Source: Undibacterium parvum
Lineage (GTDB): Bacteria; Pseudomonadota; Gammaproteobacteria; Burkholderiales; Burkholderiaceae_D
DNA: 64,000 bases
Direction of reading: 5' to 3'
Assembly (NCBI RefSeq): GCF_003955735.1
Contig: NZ_CP034464.1
Coordinates: 1,488,001-1,552,000 of the forward strand
The notes beneath the pieces are model-generated. The model did no database searches. It worked only from the letters and a program-made list of their open reading frames with translations, and was not told where the DNA came from. The stretch's first letter is position 1; the number at the start of each line of letters is the position of its first letter. This document shows, one piece after another, positions 1 to 8,351 of the stretch. A program made the position numbers and the translations under genes.

Positions 1-110
1 ATAAAACCTAAGACAATAGGGACATTTGTCATGCCACAGGATGAAGATTAGTCTAGGTGCTGGCGCCAGTGAGCGTCAATCTTGATTGCTGCAATCAATA
101 CAAAAATAAA

Positions 111-1325
111 ATGTCATCGACCAAAGCAACTTTCAGCGCCAAGCAAGCGGCGCAAATTCTCGGCGTCAGCCTGGCCACCCTGTACGCCTATGTCAGCCAT
201 GGCCTGTTAGTCTCGATGGTGGCCGACGTTAAACGCAGCAAAACCTATGCTCAAGATGAAGTATTGCGCTTAGCTGCGCGCAATGCGGATAGCCGCCGCG
301 CTGGCCACACCGCACAGGCAACGATAGACTGGGGAGTACCGATACTCGAATCACGCATCAGCCTGATTGCCGACGGCAAGTTACGCTATCGCGGCCACGA
401 TGTCGTACAACTGGCGCAAAACGCCAGCCTGGAGCAGGCCGCCCTGCTTTTATGGGATCAGCCCAAGCGCAATTATTTTGAGATCGCGCCTCCTGCCACG
501 CCCCACTATTGGAATGCATTAAATACCGCGCTCGCCAATCAAAGCGCGCTGAACCGGGCCATGAGCATGCTGGCGGCATTGGCTCCAAGCGAGGCTGGCA
601 CAACTACCGAAGCGACTGGCACGGGCGCGCAACTGATGCGCATGCTCGCCTCCGCCTTGCTAGGTACGCCAATACTTGATCTGGCGCTACACCAGCAATT
701 GGCGCAAGCCTGGCAATTGCCGGCACAGACGGCGCAGGCGGTCCGCGCAGCACTGGTGATCTGCGCCGATCACGAACTCAATGTCTCCACCTTTGCGGTG
801 CGCTGCGTCATCTCAAGCGGAGCCGAATTAAGTGCCGCCTTGAGCGCTGGCTTAGCCGCCCTGTCGGGGCCCAAGCACGGCGGCGAAAGCCTGCGCGTAG
901 GCCGTTTTTTACGTGAGGCACTGGCACTACCCGATAGCCAACTACACGACTATCTGCAACTATGCCTGCAGCAAGCCTTGCCGCATCATGGCTTTTCCAG
1001 TGGGTTACCGGGTTTTGGCCACCCGCTATATCCGGGGGGCGATCCGCGTGGTAAATTTTTACTCTCTTTACTCCCTGAGCAAGACCAGGCAAGATTTCAA
1101 CAACTGCAAGCGCTCGCATCGGCACTCAGCGGGCAGCAGCCAAATCTTGATTTTGGCTTGGCAGCGCTGGAATACTGTTTTGCGCTACCACTAGGCGCAG
1201 CTCAGATTATCTTTGCCTTAGGCCGCTCGGCCGGCTGGATCGCCCATGCGGCAGAACAAATCGAATATGGCCAGCTGATACGACCGCGCGCACGCTATGT
1301 CGGTAATTTTGAATTTACCGACTAA
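111..1325 (+). CDS. Citrate synthase family protein with N-terminal helix-turn-helix
   Basis: The first ~35 residues form a MerR/excisionase-like helix-turn-helix (AAQILGVSLATLYAYVSHG). The remaining ~360 residues are a citrate synthase fold. The three catalytic positions of citrate synthase appear kept: His in GPKHGGES, His in GFGHPLYPGGDPR and Asp in NLDFG. Known family role: condensation of acetyl-CoA or propionyl-CoA with oxaloacetate. The HTH suggests DNA binding or a regulatory paralogue rather than the housekeeping enzyme (inference). The frame opens upstream at a GTG (57), but the ATG at 111 sits just before the HTH and gives a normal 404-residue protein; neither start has a good ribosome site. 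No operon partner is visible; the left neighbour is outside the window. Confidence 0.85.
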   Translation: MSSTKATFSAKQAAQILGVSLATLYAYVSHGLLVSMVADVKRSKTYAQDEVLRLAARNADSRRAGHTAQATIDWGVPILESRISLIADGKLRYRGHDVVQLAQNASLEQAALLLWDQPKRNYFEIAPPATPHYWNALNTALANQSALNRAMSMLAALAPSEAGTTTEATGTGAQLMRMLASALLGTPILDLALHQQLAQAWQLPAQTAQAVRAALVICADHELNVSTFAVRCVISSGAELSAALSAGLAALSGPKHGGESLRVGRFLREALALPDSQLHDYLQLCLQQALPHHGFSSGLPGFGHPLYPGGDPRGKFLLSLLPEQDQARFQQLQALASALSGQQPNLDFGLAALEYCFALPLGAAQIIFALGRSAGWIAHAAEQIEYGQLIRPRARYVGNFEFTD

Positions 1326-1344
1326 TGCAAACAGCAGCACCCCG

Positions 1345-1410
1345 CTCACGCATATCCCATGCGGCTTTGCGGGCAGATGCCGCCAGCAGGCGCATGGAAT
1401 ATGTGCGCTG
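1345..1410. repeat. REP-like palindrome, copy 1
   Basis: Imperfect palindrome with arms CACGCATATCCCATGCG and CGCATGGAATATGTGCG. It is a member of the dispersed family also at 5999, 10291, 11193, 35366, 50974 and 61019. It lies between two convergent genes and may act as a bidirectional transcript end (inference); no T-run follows. Confidence 0.8.
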
Positions 1411-1430
1411 GCAGTGCCGGTTTTAGAACT

Positions 1431-2159
1431 CTATTTAGTCAGTGATTGATAGCGCGTGTAAAAGCGCAAATTGGCGCGGTGCATGGGCACGAAAGAAAAA
1501 CTACCGAATCCATGTTGCTTGAATAATTGCTGAATATTCGCCTTGTTGAAGATCGCCAGATGCTCGGTAGGACGCAACTCTGACCAGGAAATCAGATCTG
1601 TCTTAGAGACCCGGAAATGACCGGAATCGGGTGTGGTAAAAAACAGGATGGCGTGCGGATTCAAGACCTGGGTCAGGGCTTGCATAAAGCCGTGCAGATC
1701 GCGTACATGCTCTATCACTTCGGTACAGAACACGATATCGAATTTCTCACCGCGCGCAGTAAAGGTTTCTAAAGTCTCGTTATAGAAACGGCAGTCTGGC
1801 CAGAGTTTTTTGGCATGCGCAATGGCGCTGGGGCCGACGTCGATGCCGACTGCATCGCAGCCCATGGCGTGCGCCGCCGACACCATACTGCCGACATTAC
1901 AACCGATATCGAGAAATTTTCTGCCCGGTGCCAGTAAGCGTAGCAACCAAACCCGCAAACGAAAACGCAGCCATTTTTTTCTGGGATTAACCACCCGTTC
2001 GGTGTACACATAATTTTGATAGAAGACTTCCAGCTCTTTATCGGTAGGATGCGGCTCTATCCGTATCAGACTGCATGCTTTACATTTTACAAAAACCGAA
2101 CCCTGTTTTTCGCCTACGGGTGAAGATGCTGCTTGTCCACATAAACTACATTGCGCCAT
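1431..2159 (-). CDS. Class I SAM-dependent methyltransferase with N-terminal zinc-ribbon-like motif
   Basis: 242 residues. The N-terminus has paired cysteines (CSLCG and CKAC), a small metal-binding knuckle often seen ahead of Methyltransf_12/23-type domains. Motif I is LDIGCNVGS, an acidic post-motif (GIDVG) follows, then FCTEVIEHV. Substrate is unknown; relatives act on sugars, quinones or small metabolites. The frame extends eight codons further upstream, but the ATG at 2159 is preceded by AAGGAAAGG at good spacing, so I chose it. It converges with the citrate-synthase-like gene across a REP-like repeat and is probably monocistronic. Confidence 0.8.
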   Translation of the reverse strand: MAQCSLCGQAASSPVGEKQGSVFVKCKACSLIRIEPHPTDKELEVFYQNYVYTERVVNPRKKWLRFRLRVWLLRLLAPGRKFLDIGCNVGSMVSAAHAMGCDAVGIDVGPSAIAHAKKLWPDCRFYNETLETFTARGEKFDIVFCTEVIEHVRDLHGFMQALTQVLNPHAILFFTTPDSGHFRVSKTDLISWSELRPTEHLAIFNKANIQQLFKQHGFGSFSFVPMHRANLRFYTRYQSLTK

Positions 2160-2348
2160 TGGGTATACCTTTCCTTGTTCCACTTAGTCATTCCTAGGCT
2201 AGCCTGCAAGTTAAAACTTGATGGCAACATGATACCTTTAGGCGCTGAATTTAGCGATGCGACTAAACAAGCTTTGTAGGGAAATTCGGAAATTTGCCTA
2301 ATTCCTGCGACTAGTTTGAACAATTAGCCACAGTCTGCCAGTCCCCCC

Positions 2349-2927
2349 TCACAGCCTGGACGCAAGCCTCGTGGCAAGTTCTAAGTAAGTCTGTCGCTGT
2401 TTCAGCGAAGAATTGACCATAGGCCCAAACAGCAAGGACTTACGCACTTTAATGCCACAAAATTCCAAGGTCGTGGTTTGCATCTGCGCCACCGGCGACA
2501 TCCTATAAACCCATTTAAAATACCAGGGCGGCGTATCCATCGTGACCAGGATATGGGCAGTGCGCCCCTTCAAGAGTTTTTGCTGGAAAGACGAAGCCGG
2601 ACTAAATTTGAAGGCAAAACCAGGCAGCATGATGCGGTCTAGCCAGCCTTTAAGCAATGCCGGAATTCCACCCCACCAAATCGGATAAATCAGGCAAAGA
2701 TGTTCGGCCCAAAGAATGTCTTGCTGTGCCTGCAGTAAATCAGGCTCCAGTGCCTGGATTTCCTGATAGCCCTGATGCAAGATCGGATCGAAGACCAAAT
2801 CTGCCAAGCGCACAAATTTAAGCTGGTGTCCGGCCGCTTGCGCCGCCGCCACATAAGTATCAGCCAGCGCAGCGCAGAAACTACTGCGTGCCGGATGACC
2901 GAGTATGACTAGTATTTTTTTGCTCAT
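2349..2927 (-). CDS. NAD(P)H-dependent oxidoreductase, flavodoxin-like fold (quinone reductase type)
   Basis: 192 residues with the Flavodoxin_2 signature: an N-terminal beta strand and FMN/FAD phosphate loop (ILVILGHPARSSFC) and the hallmark YPIWWGGIPALLKGWLDR. Family role: two-electron reduction of quinones or other electrophiles using NAD(P)H, a cytoplasmic detoxification step. AGGAG nine bases before the ATG supports the start. The gene upstream on the same strand is a MerR regulator, a common pairing for electrophile- or redox-induced reductases, but a 101-bp inverted-repeat element lies between them, so co-transcription is uncertain. Confidence 0.85.
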   Translation of the reverse strand: MSKKILVILGHPARSSFCAALADTYVAAAQAAGHQLKFVRLADLVFDPILHQGYQEIQALEPDLLQAQQDILWAEHLCLIYPIWWGGIPALLKGWLDRIMLPGFAFKFSPASSFQQKLLKGRTAHILVTMDTPPWYFKWVYRMSPVAQMQTTTLEFCGIKVRKSLLFGPMVNSSLKQRQTYLELATRLASRL

Positions 2928-2955
2928 TGCGCAAAACTCCTGAAGAATAGAAATC

Positions 2956-3056
2956 AGGACTTACGCAAAATTGTCCCAGCTAGGCGTACCGCCGAAGACA
3001 GCACTTTAGTAAGTCGAGGCGAGTGCAACGAGCTTGGGGCGGTTTGCGTAAGTCCT
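2956..3056. repeat. 101-bp inverted-repeat element (MITE-like)
   Basis: Perfect 14-bp terminal arms, AGGACTTACGCAAA at 2956-2969 and TTTGCGTAAGTCCT at 3043-3056, with weaker complementarity continuing inward (GTCCCAGC against GCTTGGGGC). It has no coding capacity. Size and organisation fit a non-autonomous mobile element or a large hairpin. No obvious target-site duplication flanks it, and it occurs once in this window. Confidence 0.7.
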
Positions 3057-3106
3057 AAACCTCAGGATAAGTCTGACCCTAAGGGCAGAGTCAAGCCGCT
3101 GCTGGC

Positions 3107-3529
3107 TTATTTTTTGGAAGCGCTAGCGCCAGAGAATTCCGGCGCGCTGCAGGCTAGCTCGGTAAGCGCAGTTGATGGCTCACTTCCCAGACAAGACAGT
3201 ATCTCTAGATGAATTTCGGCCAATTGTAGATCTAAGCTAGTCAGTCTAGCTATTTCTGTCTGCACCGCCTGGCGTTTTTGCTGTATCTGCTGACTCAGCC
3301 CTAACCAATCTGGCTGGCCGGCATCGGCGGCCAAGCTGGTGGCCAACTCGGACAATTTAAAACCCAAGAGCTGGGCTTGCTTGATCAGCCTGATCTGCGC
3401 CAATTCTGGCGCGCCATAGCAGCGATACACGCCACTACGCTGCACCTTGCCTAGCAAGCCCAGCGCCTCGTAATGGCGTATCGCCTTGGGCGTTGCACCG
3501 CTTAATTTTGCGAGTTCACCGATGTACAT
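3107..3529 (-). CDS. MerR family transcriptional regulator
   Basis: 140 residues. The winged HTH is canonical: MYIGELAKLSGATPKAIRHY, then YEALGLL and GVYRCYGAPELAQIRLI. A dimerisation helix rich in Gln, Leu and Lys follows. Cysteines near the C-terminus (LSCLG, LACSA) could sense thiol-reactive agents or metals but do not match a known MerR metal site. The ATG at 3529 has CGGAG five bases upstream and begins exactly at the conserved MerR N-terminus, so the eight-codon extension is discarded. Probable target is the oxidoreductase gene immediately downstream (inference from adjacency). Confidence 0.9.
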   Translation of the reverse strand: MYIGELAKLSGATPKAIRHYEALGLLGKVQRSGVYRCYGAPELAQIRLIKQAQLLGFKLSELATSLAADAGQPDWLGLSQQIQQKRQAVQTEIARLTSLDLQLAEIHLEILSCLGSEPSTALTELACSAPEFSGASASKK

Positions 3530-3599
3530 AAAGGCTCCGAGTTGAGCTTGCAAAGCGGTAAGCTGACGCGGTTAGCGCCAGCTTCTTTTTGCTTAGTGC

Positions 3600-4061
3600 T
3601 TAGTCTATGCTGACTAATTCCACGTCAAACACCAAGGCCGCATTCGGCGGAATTGGGCCATTCGCCTGTGCGCCATACGCTAAAGAACTTGGGATGATTA
3701 AGGTACGTTTACCGCCGACTTGCATGCCAGGTATGCCCTGATTCCAACCAGCAATAACATTGCCACCGAGAGTAAAGCTATATTTACCACTGTCAAATTT
3801 TGCGCCGCGTAAATCTGCCGCTTTCACGTCATATAGCCAACCGGTGTAATTCACCGTCACCTTATTATTGGTATTTACGAAGAGGCCAGCACCAACCACG
3901 GTATCGATCTTTTTCAGCGCGACTACGGCCGCCGAGCCTGAGGTATCGACCGCAGGTGTGCTAGGAGTACTACTGCCGCCACCGCAAGCAACGAGGCCTA
4001 AGGAGAGCGCCGCAGTTAAAACCAGAGTGGAAAGTTTGGAGTAGGAATTAGAAAGTTTCAT
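3600..4061 (-). CDS. FKBP-type peptidyl-prolyl cis-trans isomerase, lipoprotein
   Basis: 153 residues. A lipoprotein signal peptide ends in the lipobox LVAC (Cys26), followed by a Gly/Ser/Thr/Pro-rich linker and a complete small FKBP domain (VNYTGWLYD, FDSGKYSFTLGG, GWNQGIPGMQVGGKRTLIIP, LAYG, LVFDVELVSID). Role: proline isomerisation during folding of envelope proteins; predicted to be membrane-anchored in the periplasm. No strong ribosome-binding site is seen. It is separated from the downstream MerR gene by 70 bp on the same strand. Confidence 0.92.
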   Translation of the reverse strand: MKLSNSYSKLSTLVLTAALSLGLVACGGGSSTPSTPAVDTSGSAAVVALKKIDTVVGAGLFVNTNNKVTVNYTGWLYDVKAADLRGAKFDSGKYSFTLGGNVIAGWNQGIPGMQVGGKRTLIIPSSLAYGAQANGPIPPNAALVFDVELVSID

Positions 4062-4182
4062 AGTACTTTTTGGAAAGGTAAGAGTGGGCGATTATAGAGT
4101 GCCCATAGCGCTGCGGCAACCGCTTTCGTCAGCGCTAAGGCTGAGAAAATCAGTTCTTGTTGAAGTCTATGCGGCAAATAAA

Positions 4183-4216
4183 AAAAGCCATCTGCACTGA
4201 GGCCGATGGCTTTTTG
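4183..4216 (-). terminator. Rho-independent terminator of the DUF4410-like lipoprotein gene
   Basis: On the minus strand AAAAAGCCATC and GATGGCTTTTTTT form a 10-bp stem with a ~12-base loop and a T-run, directly after the 4239 stop codon. A-runs on the other side would allow bidirectional use. Confidence 0.85.
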
Positions 4217-4238
4217 TTTTACACAATCTGTAGAGCGA

Positions 4239-5117
4239 TTACATCGCGCTACATTGGCGCATTTCGCATTTCGCTACAAAATTACCACCATTGTCACAAG
4301 CCATACGATACACCTCAACCGCGCCTTTAGGAGTCACCAAACCGGCCCCCTTACCGCCGACGCAACCAGCTTGTTTCGCCATTTTTTCTACCGTCACCGA
4401 GGAGGACCCCACACGAAATTCTACCGCTTGTACGCTAGCGCTAGTGTTGACTGGGGTGCTGGCAACGCTATCGGCAACATTACTTACCGATGCTTGTGGC
4501 TGCACCGCATAAGTTGTCGCTGTTTCGTTGGTGGTAACCGGAGCAACAGGCGCGGCGTTAGTAGCGTTAGCATTGGCAGCGCGATAATTGACGATCTCCG
4601 CCACGATCTCATTGCTGACTGCCAGCACTTGCTTGTCAGTCATAGCCGCAAAAATACCATCCCACGCGCTAGAGGTAGTATGGTATTTACGTGTACCGAC
4701 TAGGCGTTGCGTCTGTAAATCGCTAAACGCGACCTCGGCATCCAGGAAGGCATTGCCGGTCATAACGCCTAAACCGATTCTTGCACCAGCGCTGACATAG
4801 CGGTAATCATTGATTTTTACACCAATCAGAGCACCTGCCTCGGAGGCTGGGGCGCTCTCTGCATCATGAAAGCTGAAATTCAAGCCCTTGCTGGCAGTAG
4901 CTGCTGCCATCCCGGCACGCCACTGTTCTTGAAAAATTTTCCAGTCGGCGGTCGCTGTGACAGCTGGACTTGCCTTGACGGTCATCACAATTTTTTTGCT
5001 TGAGCCGGCAGGCAGTTGCATAGCGGCAGTGCTACTGCCCGGTTTATTAACCGTCGCGGCACATCCAGTCAACACCAGACTGAGGGCAATTACTGCCATT
5101 TTTACGGACTTAATCAT
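4239..5117 (-). CDS. Lipoprotein resembling DUF4410 (YafY/YfjS-like), with Cys-containing C-terminal extension
   Basis: 292 residues from the ATG at 5117, which is preceded by GAGGAA at good spacing. A lipobox (LVLTGC) gives an N-terminal lipid anchor. Residues ~30-195 resemble the DUF4410 family (DYRYVSAGARIGLGVMTGN, SSAWDGIFAAMTDKQ), known from small phage- or prophage-linked lipoproteins of unknown function. An Ala/Thr/Val-rich linker follows. The last ~60 residues form a separate module with four cysteines (AGCVGG, MACDNGG, KCEMRQC) that could form disulfides in the periplasm. Domain assignment is from recall of the family motif, so moderate. Confidence 0.65.
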   Translation of the reverse strand: MIKSVKMAVIALSLVLTGCAATVNKPGSSTAAMQLPAGSSKKIVMTVKASPAVTATADWKIFQEQWRAGMAAATASKGLNFSFHDAESAPASEAGALIGVKINDYRYVSAGARIGLGVMTGNAFLDAEVAFSDLQTQRLVGTRKYHTTSSAWDGIFAAMTDKQVLAVSNEIVAEIVNYRAANANATNAAPVAPVTTNETATTYAVQPQASVSNVADSVASTPVNTSASVQAVEFRVGSSSVTVEKMAKQAGCVGGKGAGLVTPKGAVEVYRMACDNGGNFVAKCEMRQCSAM

Positions 5118-5350
5118 GCGAAAGTTTCCTCTGGGGATAAACAAAAAAACAACTACTTAAGCGCCTATTTTAAATCCTAAGCACGTACAAGGTCTATCTA
5201 AACTTAGCTCCAAGAAAAGAAGATCGCAATACCCTGATTTTTCACTTGGATGAATTTAGGGCATCGTCCTGTCTGCGCGCTCTGCTAAATCTAGGCATAA
5301 TGAGTGCGCCGTCCACCTCACTCCAAGCATAAAACTAACGAAAGCACGCC

Positions 5351-5962
5351 ATGATACAAGTTCACCATTTAAGAGAATCACGTTCGCGCCGCATTACCTG
5401 GATGCTGGAAGAGTTGGGGCTGGACTATGAAGTGATCAATTACGATCGCGACCCCAACACCCGCCTGGCACCGCCAGAATTAAAGAATATCCACCCTTTA
5501 GGTAAGGCACCGGTAGTGCGCGACGGTAGCGAGGTTTTGATCGAATCGGGTGCGATTATCGAGTATCTGGTGCGCGTGTATGGCAAGGGAAATTTTTCTC
5601 CCGCCGTTGGCACTAGCGATTACAACCGCTACGTACAGATGCTGCACTATGCCGAAGGCTCGGCCATGCTGCCTTTGATGCTGAAACTGTATGTGGGTAT
5701 GCTGGGTGAAGCGGGTGCACCGCTACAGCCTCGCATACAAAGCGAACTAAAAAATCATTTGGGTTATTTGAACAGTGAATTAGAAGACCGTAATTATTTT
5801 GTCGGCAGCACACTCAGCGGTGCGGATGTACAGATCTCCTTCATCGCCCAGATTGCGGTGAAAGGTGCGGGGCGCGAGGCCTACCCAAATTTGACGCGTT
5901 TCGTCGATATGATAGAAGCGCGCCCAGCCTACCAAAGAGCGGTAGCCAAGAACGGCGCGTAA
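5351..5962 (+). CDS. Glutathione S-transferase family protein
   Basis: 203 residues. The N-terminal thioredoxin fold has the start of helix 1 (ESRSRRITWMLEELGL), the cis-Pro loop (GKAPVV) and the glutathione-binding ESGAI motif; an all-helical C-terminal domain follows, with NYFVGSTLSGADVQISF as the conserved N-capping region. Role: conjugation or reduction of electrophiles with glutathione in the cytoplasm. It stands alone, divergent from the lipoprotein gene on its left and convergent with the MipA-like gene on its right. Confidence 0.92.
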   Translation: MIQVHHLRESRSRRITWMLEELGLDYEVINYDRDPNTRLAPPELKNIHPLGKAPVVRDGSEVLIESGAIIEYLVRVYGKGNFSPAVGTSDYNRYVQMLHYAEGSAMLPLMLKLYVGMLGEAGAPLQPRIQSELKNHLGYLNSELEDRNYFVGSTLSGADVQISFIAQIAVKGAGREAYPNLTRFVDMIEARPAYQRAVAKNGA

Positions 5963-5998
5963 TTGTTCTTAATAGAGATAGGACTAATGGCCTGCCAG

Positions 5999-6058
5999 TG
6001 CGCAATAGCCATGCGGATCTTCAGACACGATGCCTGAAGACCCGCATAAACAGTACGC
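5999..6058. repeat. REP-like palindrome, copy 2 (diverged)
   Basis: TGCGCAATAGCCATGCGG on the left and ACCCGCATAAACAGTACGC on the right match the family arms with several changes. The inner part forms its own stem (ATGCGGATCTTCAG / CTGAAGACCCGCAT). It lies between convergent genes. Assignment to the family is an inference from the shared arms. Confidence 0.5.
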
Positions 6059-6064
6059 CTCAGG

Positions 6065-6098
6065 GCTATGCCAATTTCAATTCTGAAACTGGCATAGC
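6065..6098. other. Hairpin downstream of the MipA-like gene
   Basis: GCTATGCCAATTTC and GAAACTGGCATAGC pair with one mismatch around a six-base loop. It follows the stop codon of the minus-strand gene by 12 bases. There is no T-run, so it may be an RNA-stabilising hairpin or a weak terminator. Confidence 0.6.
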
Positions 6099-6110
6099 AT
6101 TAGCGAGCGT

Positions 6111-6923
6111 TTAGAAGCGGTAACCGACGGTAGCTCCGATACCGGCCACGGTACGCTTATCGGTCAATGGGCTGTCGCTCACCACATTACTCAGATGCAC
6201 CGCACCGGCGCTGACCGAAGTGATCCAATTTTGGTTGATGGCATGACGCCAGGTCACGCCCACACCCGTACCTGTGATACCGGCATCGGCTTTATACACC
6301 GCGTTGCCGCTGCGAGCTGACTGCGCCTTGGTCACACCGAAGAAAGTCTGGTTCTGCGTGCTACTACCAAAATTCACACCAGCCGATACCTCAACCAGAT
6401 CGGTCTTAGTCGCCAACACATCATAACGACCTATCAGATCTACCGAAGTACCGTGACGGTCACCCATGGTTTGATGCACCGCAGTGTTGAAGTGGAAAGC
6501 GCCCATATCGTAATTCAAAAACAAATTCGCCTGAGCACGTGCATTCACATCGCCCATGCCAGTCAAATGGTTTTTACCATCGCTGTCGCCGAAAGACTCT
6601 TTACGCCAAGGGCTGACACCCAAGCTGGCGGCAGCCGAGAAACCATTCGCGTTATTCAGGAAGCGATAACCGATACCGTCTACCGTGCTCAAAAATACGC
6701 CATTAGAAAAATTCGCTTCGCCCAATAAGCCAGCGGCCCATTGTTTTTTATCGCTGAATAAAGGTGTGCCGTAACCAACACCGACGCCTAGCACTTGCTC
6801 GGCTTGTTCATTGGAACGCTGACTGGCGCGACCCGATGCCAGGTTGCCGTTGTCTTGTGCCATCGCTGGCAAACCGAAGAAAGCACTGCTTAAAGTAAGT
6901 AAGGCTAAAAAATGAGATTTCAT
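6111..6923 (-). CDS. MipA/OmpV family outer-membrane protein
   Basis: 270 residues with a 22-residue signal peptide ending AMA. The mature part alternates polar and hydrophobic residues as in a beta-barrel and ends in Phe (VGYRF), as outer-membrane proteins do. The pattern VLGVGVGYGTPLF near the start, GVTWRHAINQNW and the final GIGATVGYRF resemble MipA/OmpV proteins, which serve as scaffold for murein enzymes (MipA) or as osmoregulated porin-like proteins (OmpV). AAGGAA eight bases before the ATG supports the start. Confidence 0.8.
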   Translation of the reverse strand: MKSHFLALLTLSSAFFGLPAMAQDNGNLASGRASQRSNEQAEQVLGVGVGYGTPLFSDKKQWAAGLLGEANFSNGVFLSTVDGIGYRFLNNANGFSAAASLGVSPWRKESFGDSDGKNHLTGMGDVNARAQANLFLNYDMGAFHFNTAVHQTMGDRHGTSVDLIGRYDVLATKTDLVEVSAGVNFGSSTQNQTFFGVTKAQSARSGNAVYKADAGITGTGVGVTWRHAINQNWITSVSAGAVHLSNVVSDSPLTDKRTVAGIGATVGYRF

Positions 6924-7226
6924 GTTCGGTATTCCTTAATGTGTAATGGAAGCTGAATTGCGCTTGAGTGATACAGAATCTGGTCCAGCCACAAGCTCGG
7001 AACGAAGATTAATTGGGCTTTTCAGTAAGCACCAAAATTAGCTGAGAAGCGGCAGATTACGCCTCGATTGGTACTGCGTTACGCTACCTTTTACTGAGTC
7101 CACACACAGATTGAACTTATTTTTACGATGAATAGCGCGCAGCATGCGCATTTAATCGCGAGCCAGAGCAGCAAAAACTAGGCTAGCTAGGCTATAGTGC
7201 GCGCTGGTATTTTTTGTGGAGATCTG
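6924..7226. promoter_or_regulatory. Divergent intergenic region, MipA-like / PepSY genes
   Basis: About 300 bp between two divergent starts; it must hold promoters for both genes. Just before the PepSY gene there is a self-complementary stretch (CTAGGCTAGCTAGG). No confident -35/-10 pair or Fur box could be picked by eye. Confidence 0.4.
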
Positions 7227-8351
7227 ATGTTTAAACACGCCTGCTTACAACTACACTGGCTGATCGGCATCAGCGCCGGACTGGTCTTGGCGATCATGGG
7301 CTTGAGCGGCGGCCTGTATAGCTTTTCCAGTGAATTGATACAGTTGATTGATCCGCAAATCACCCGCGTCAGCCCCGGCAACGCCGCCCCCTTAAGCCCG
7401 GCCTTGTTGCTGGAAAGAGTCAGCCAGCAAAGCCCTGACGTCTCGTCACTGAGCCTCAGCGATGACCCGTCACAAGCTGCCCGTGTCGGCTTCATGAGGC
7501 CGCAAGCAGGCAGCGAGTTCAAAAAATTTGAACAGCAATATCTGAATCCCTACACAGGAGAATTATTGGGTAAGCCAGCCTCAGAAGATTTTTTCCGCTG
7601 GGTACTCAATCTGCATAGAAAGCTGGCGCTGGATCAAGGCGGCAAGGCAATCACCGGCGCTGCCACCCTGGCCTTATTGCTGCTAATAATCTCAGGCATG
7701 TATCTGCGCTGGCCGAGGGCAAAATCGCTCTACTGGCGTTCTTGGTTAAATCTGGACTGGCGTTTAAGTGGCAGGGATTTTTTAAGCAGGCTACACGCAG
7801 TACTCGCCACTGTGGCGATGCTGGCGTATTTAATCTTTGCATTAACTAGCCTGAGCTGGTCTTACGATTGGTATCGCAAGGGGCTCAATGCCTTGCTAGG
7901 CAAGGACAGTGCGACGATCAGCAAAATAGCCAAAGCGCCGCGTGCGGCGCCTAGCCAGCACCCCACCAAGGCGCTAGATCTAGACGCCGTTTGGAAGAAT
8001 TTTCAAGCCGAAGTGCCGCACTATCAGAAATTGATTTTACTTCTGCCTTCAGGCTCGGCGAGCACGCTGCAAATCCTGTATCTGGATCAGCAAGCTGCGC
8101 ACCCGTATGCGAATAATCGCATGGTCTTCGATGCCGCCAGTGGCGCCTTGCAAACCCATGAACGCTATGCCGACAAAAGCCCGGGTGCCAAATTAAGCGC
8201 CAGTTTATATGCCCTGCATTCAGGAAGTTTTTTTGGTAGCACCGGTATGCTAATCATGATGCTGGCGGCATTACTGATGCCGGTTCTTGCCGTCACGGGT
8301 TGGATGATGTATTTGAGCCGACGTAGATTAAAACAGATCGCTCAGATCTAA
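7227..8351 (+). CDS. PepSY-associated transmembrane protein (PiuB-like)
   Basis: 374 residues from the ATG at 7227, which has GGAG five bases upstream; the ten-codon upstream extension is discarded. Four membrane segments are visible: LIGISAGLVLAIMGLSGGLY near the N-terminus, one around residue 150 (AATLALLLLIISGMYL), one around 190-205 and one at the C-terminus (LIIMMLAALLMPVLAVTGW), with periplasmic PepSY-like loops between. Conserved histidines occur in membrane contexts (LHWLIG, NLHRKLAL, RLHAVLA, ALHSGSFFG). Relatives are iron-regulated or reductase-like inner-membrane proteins that help iron uptake; the exact substrate is unknown. Its 3' end overlaps the convergent zinc-ribbon gene by 24 bp. 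Confidence 0.8.
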   Translation: MFKHACLQLHWLIGISAGLVLAIMGLSGGLYSFSSELIQLIDPQITRVSPGNAAPLSPALLLERVSQQSPDVSSLSLSDDPSQAARVGFMRPQAGSEFKKFEQQYLNPYTGELLGKPASEDFFRWVLNLHRKLALDQGGKAITGAATLALLLLIISGMYLRWPRAKSLYWRSWLNLDWRLSGRDFLSRLHAVLATVAMLAYLIFALTSLSWSYDWYRKGLNALLGKDSATISKIAKAPRAAPSQHPTKALDLDAVWKNFQAEVPHYQKLILLLPSGSASTLQILYLDQQAAHPYANNRMVFDAASGALQTHERYADKSPGAKLSASLYALHSGSFFGSTGMLIMMLAALLMPVLAVTGWMMYLSRRRLKQIAQI

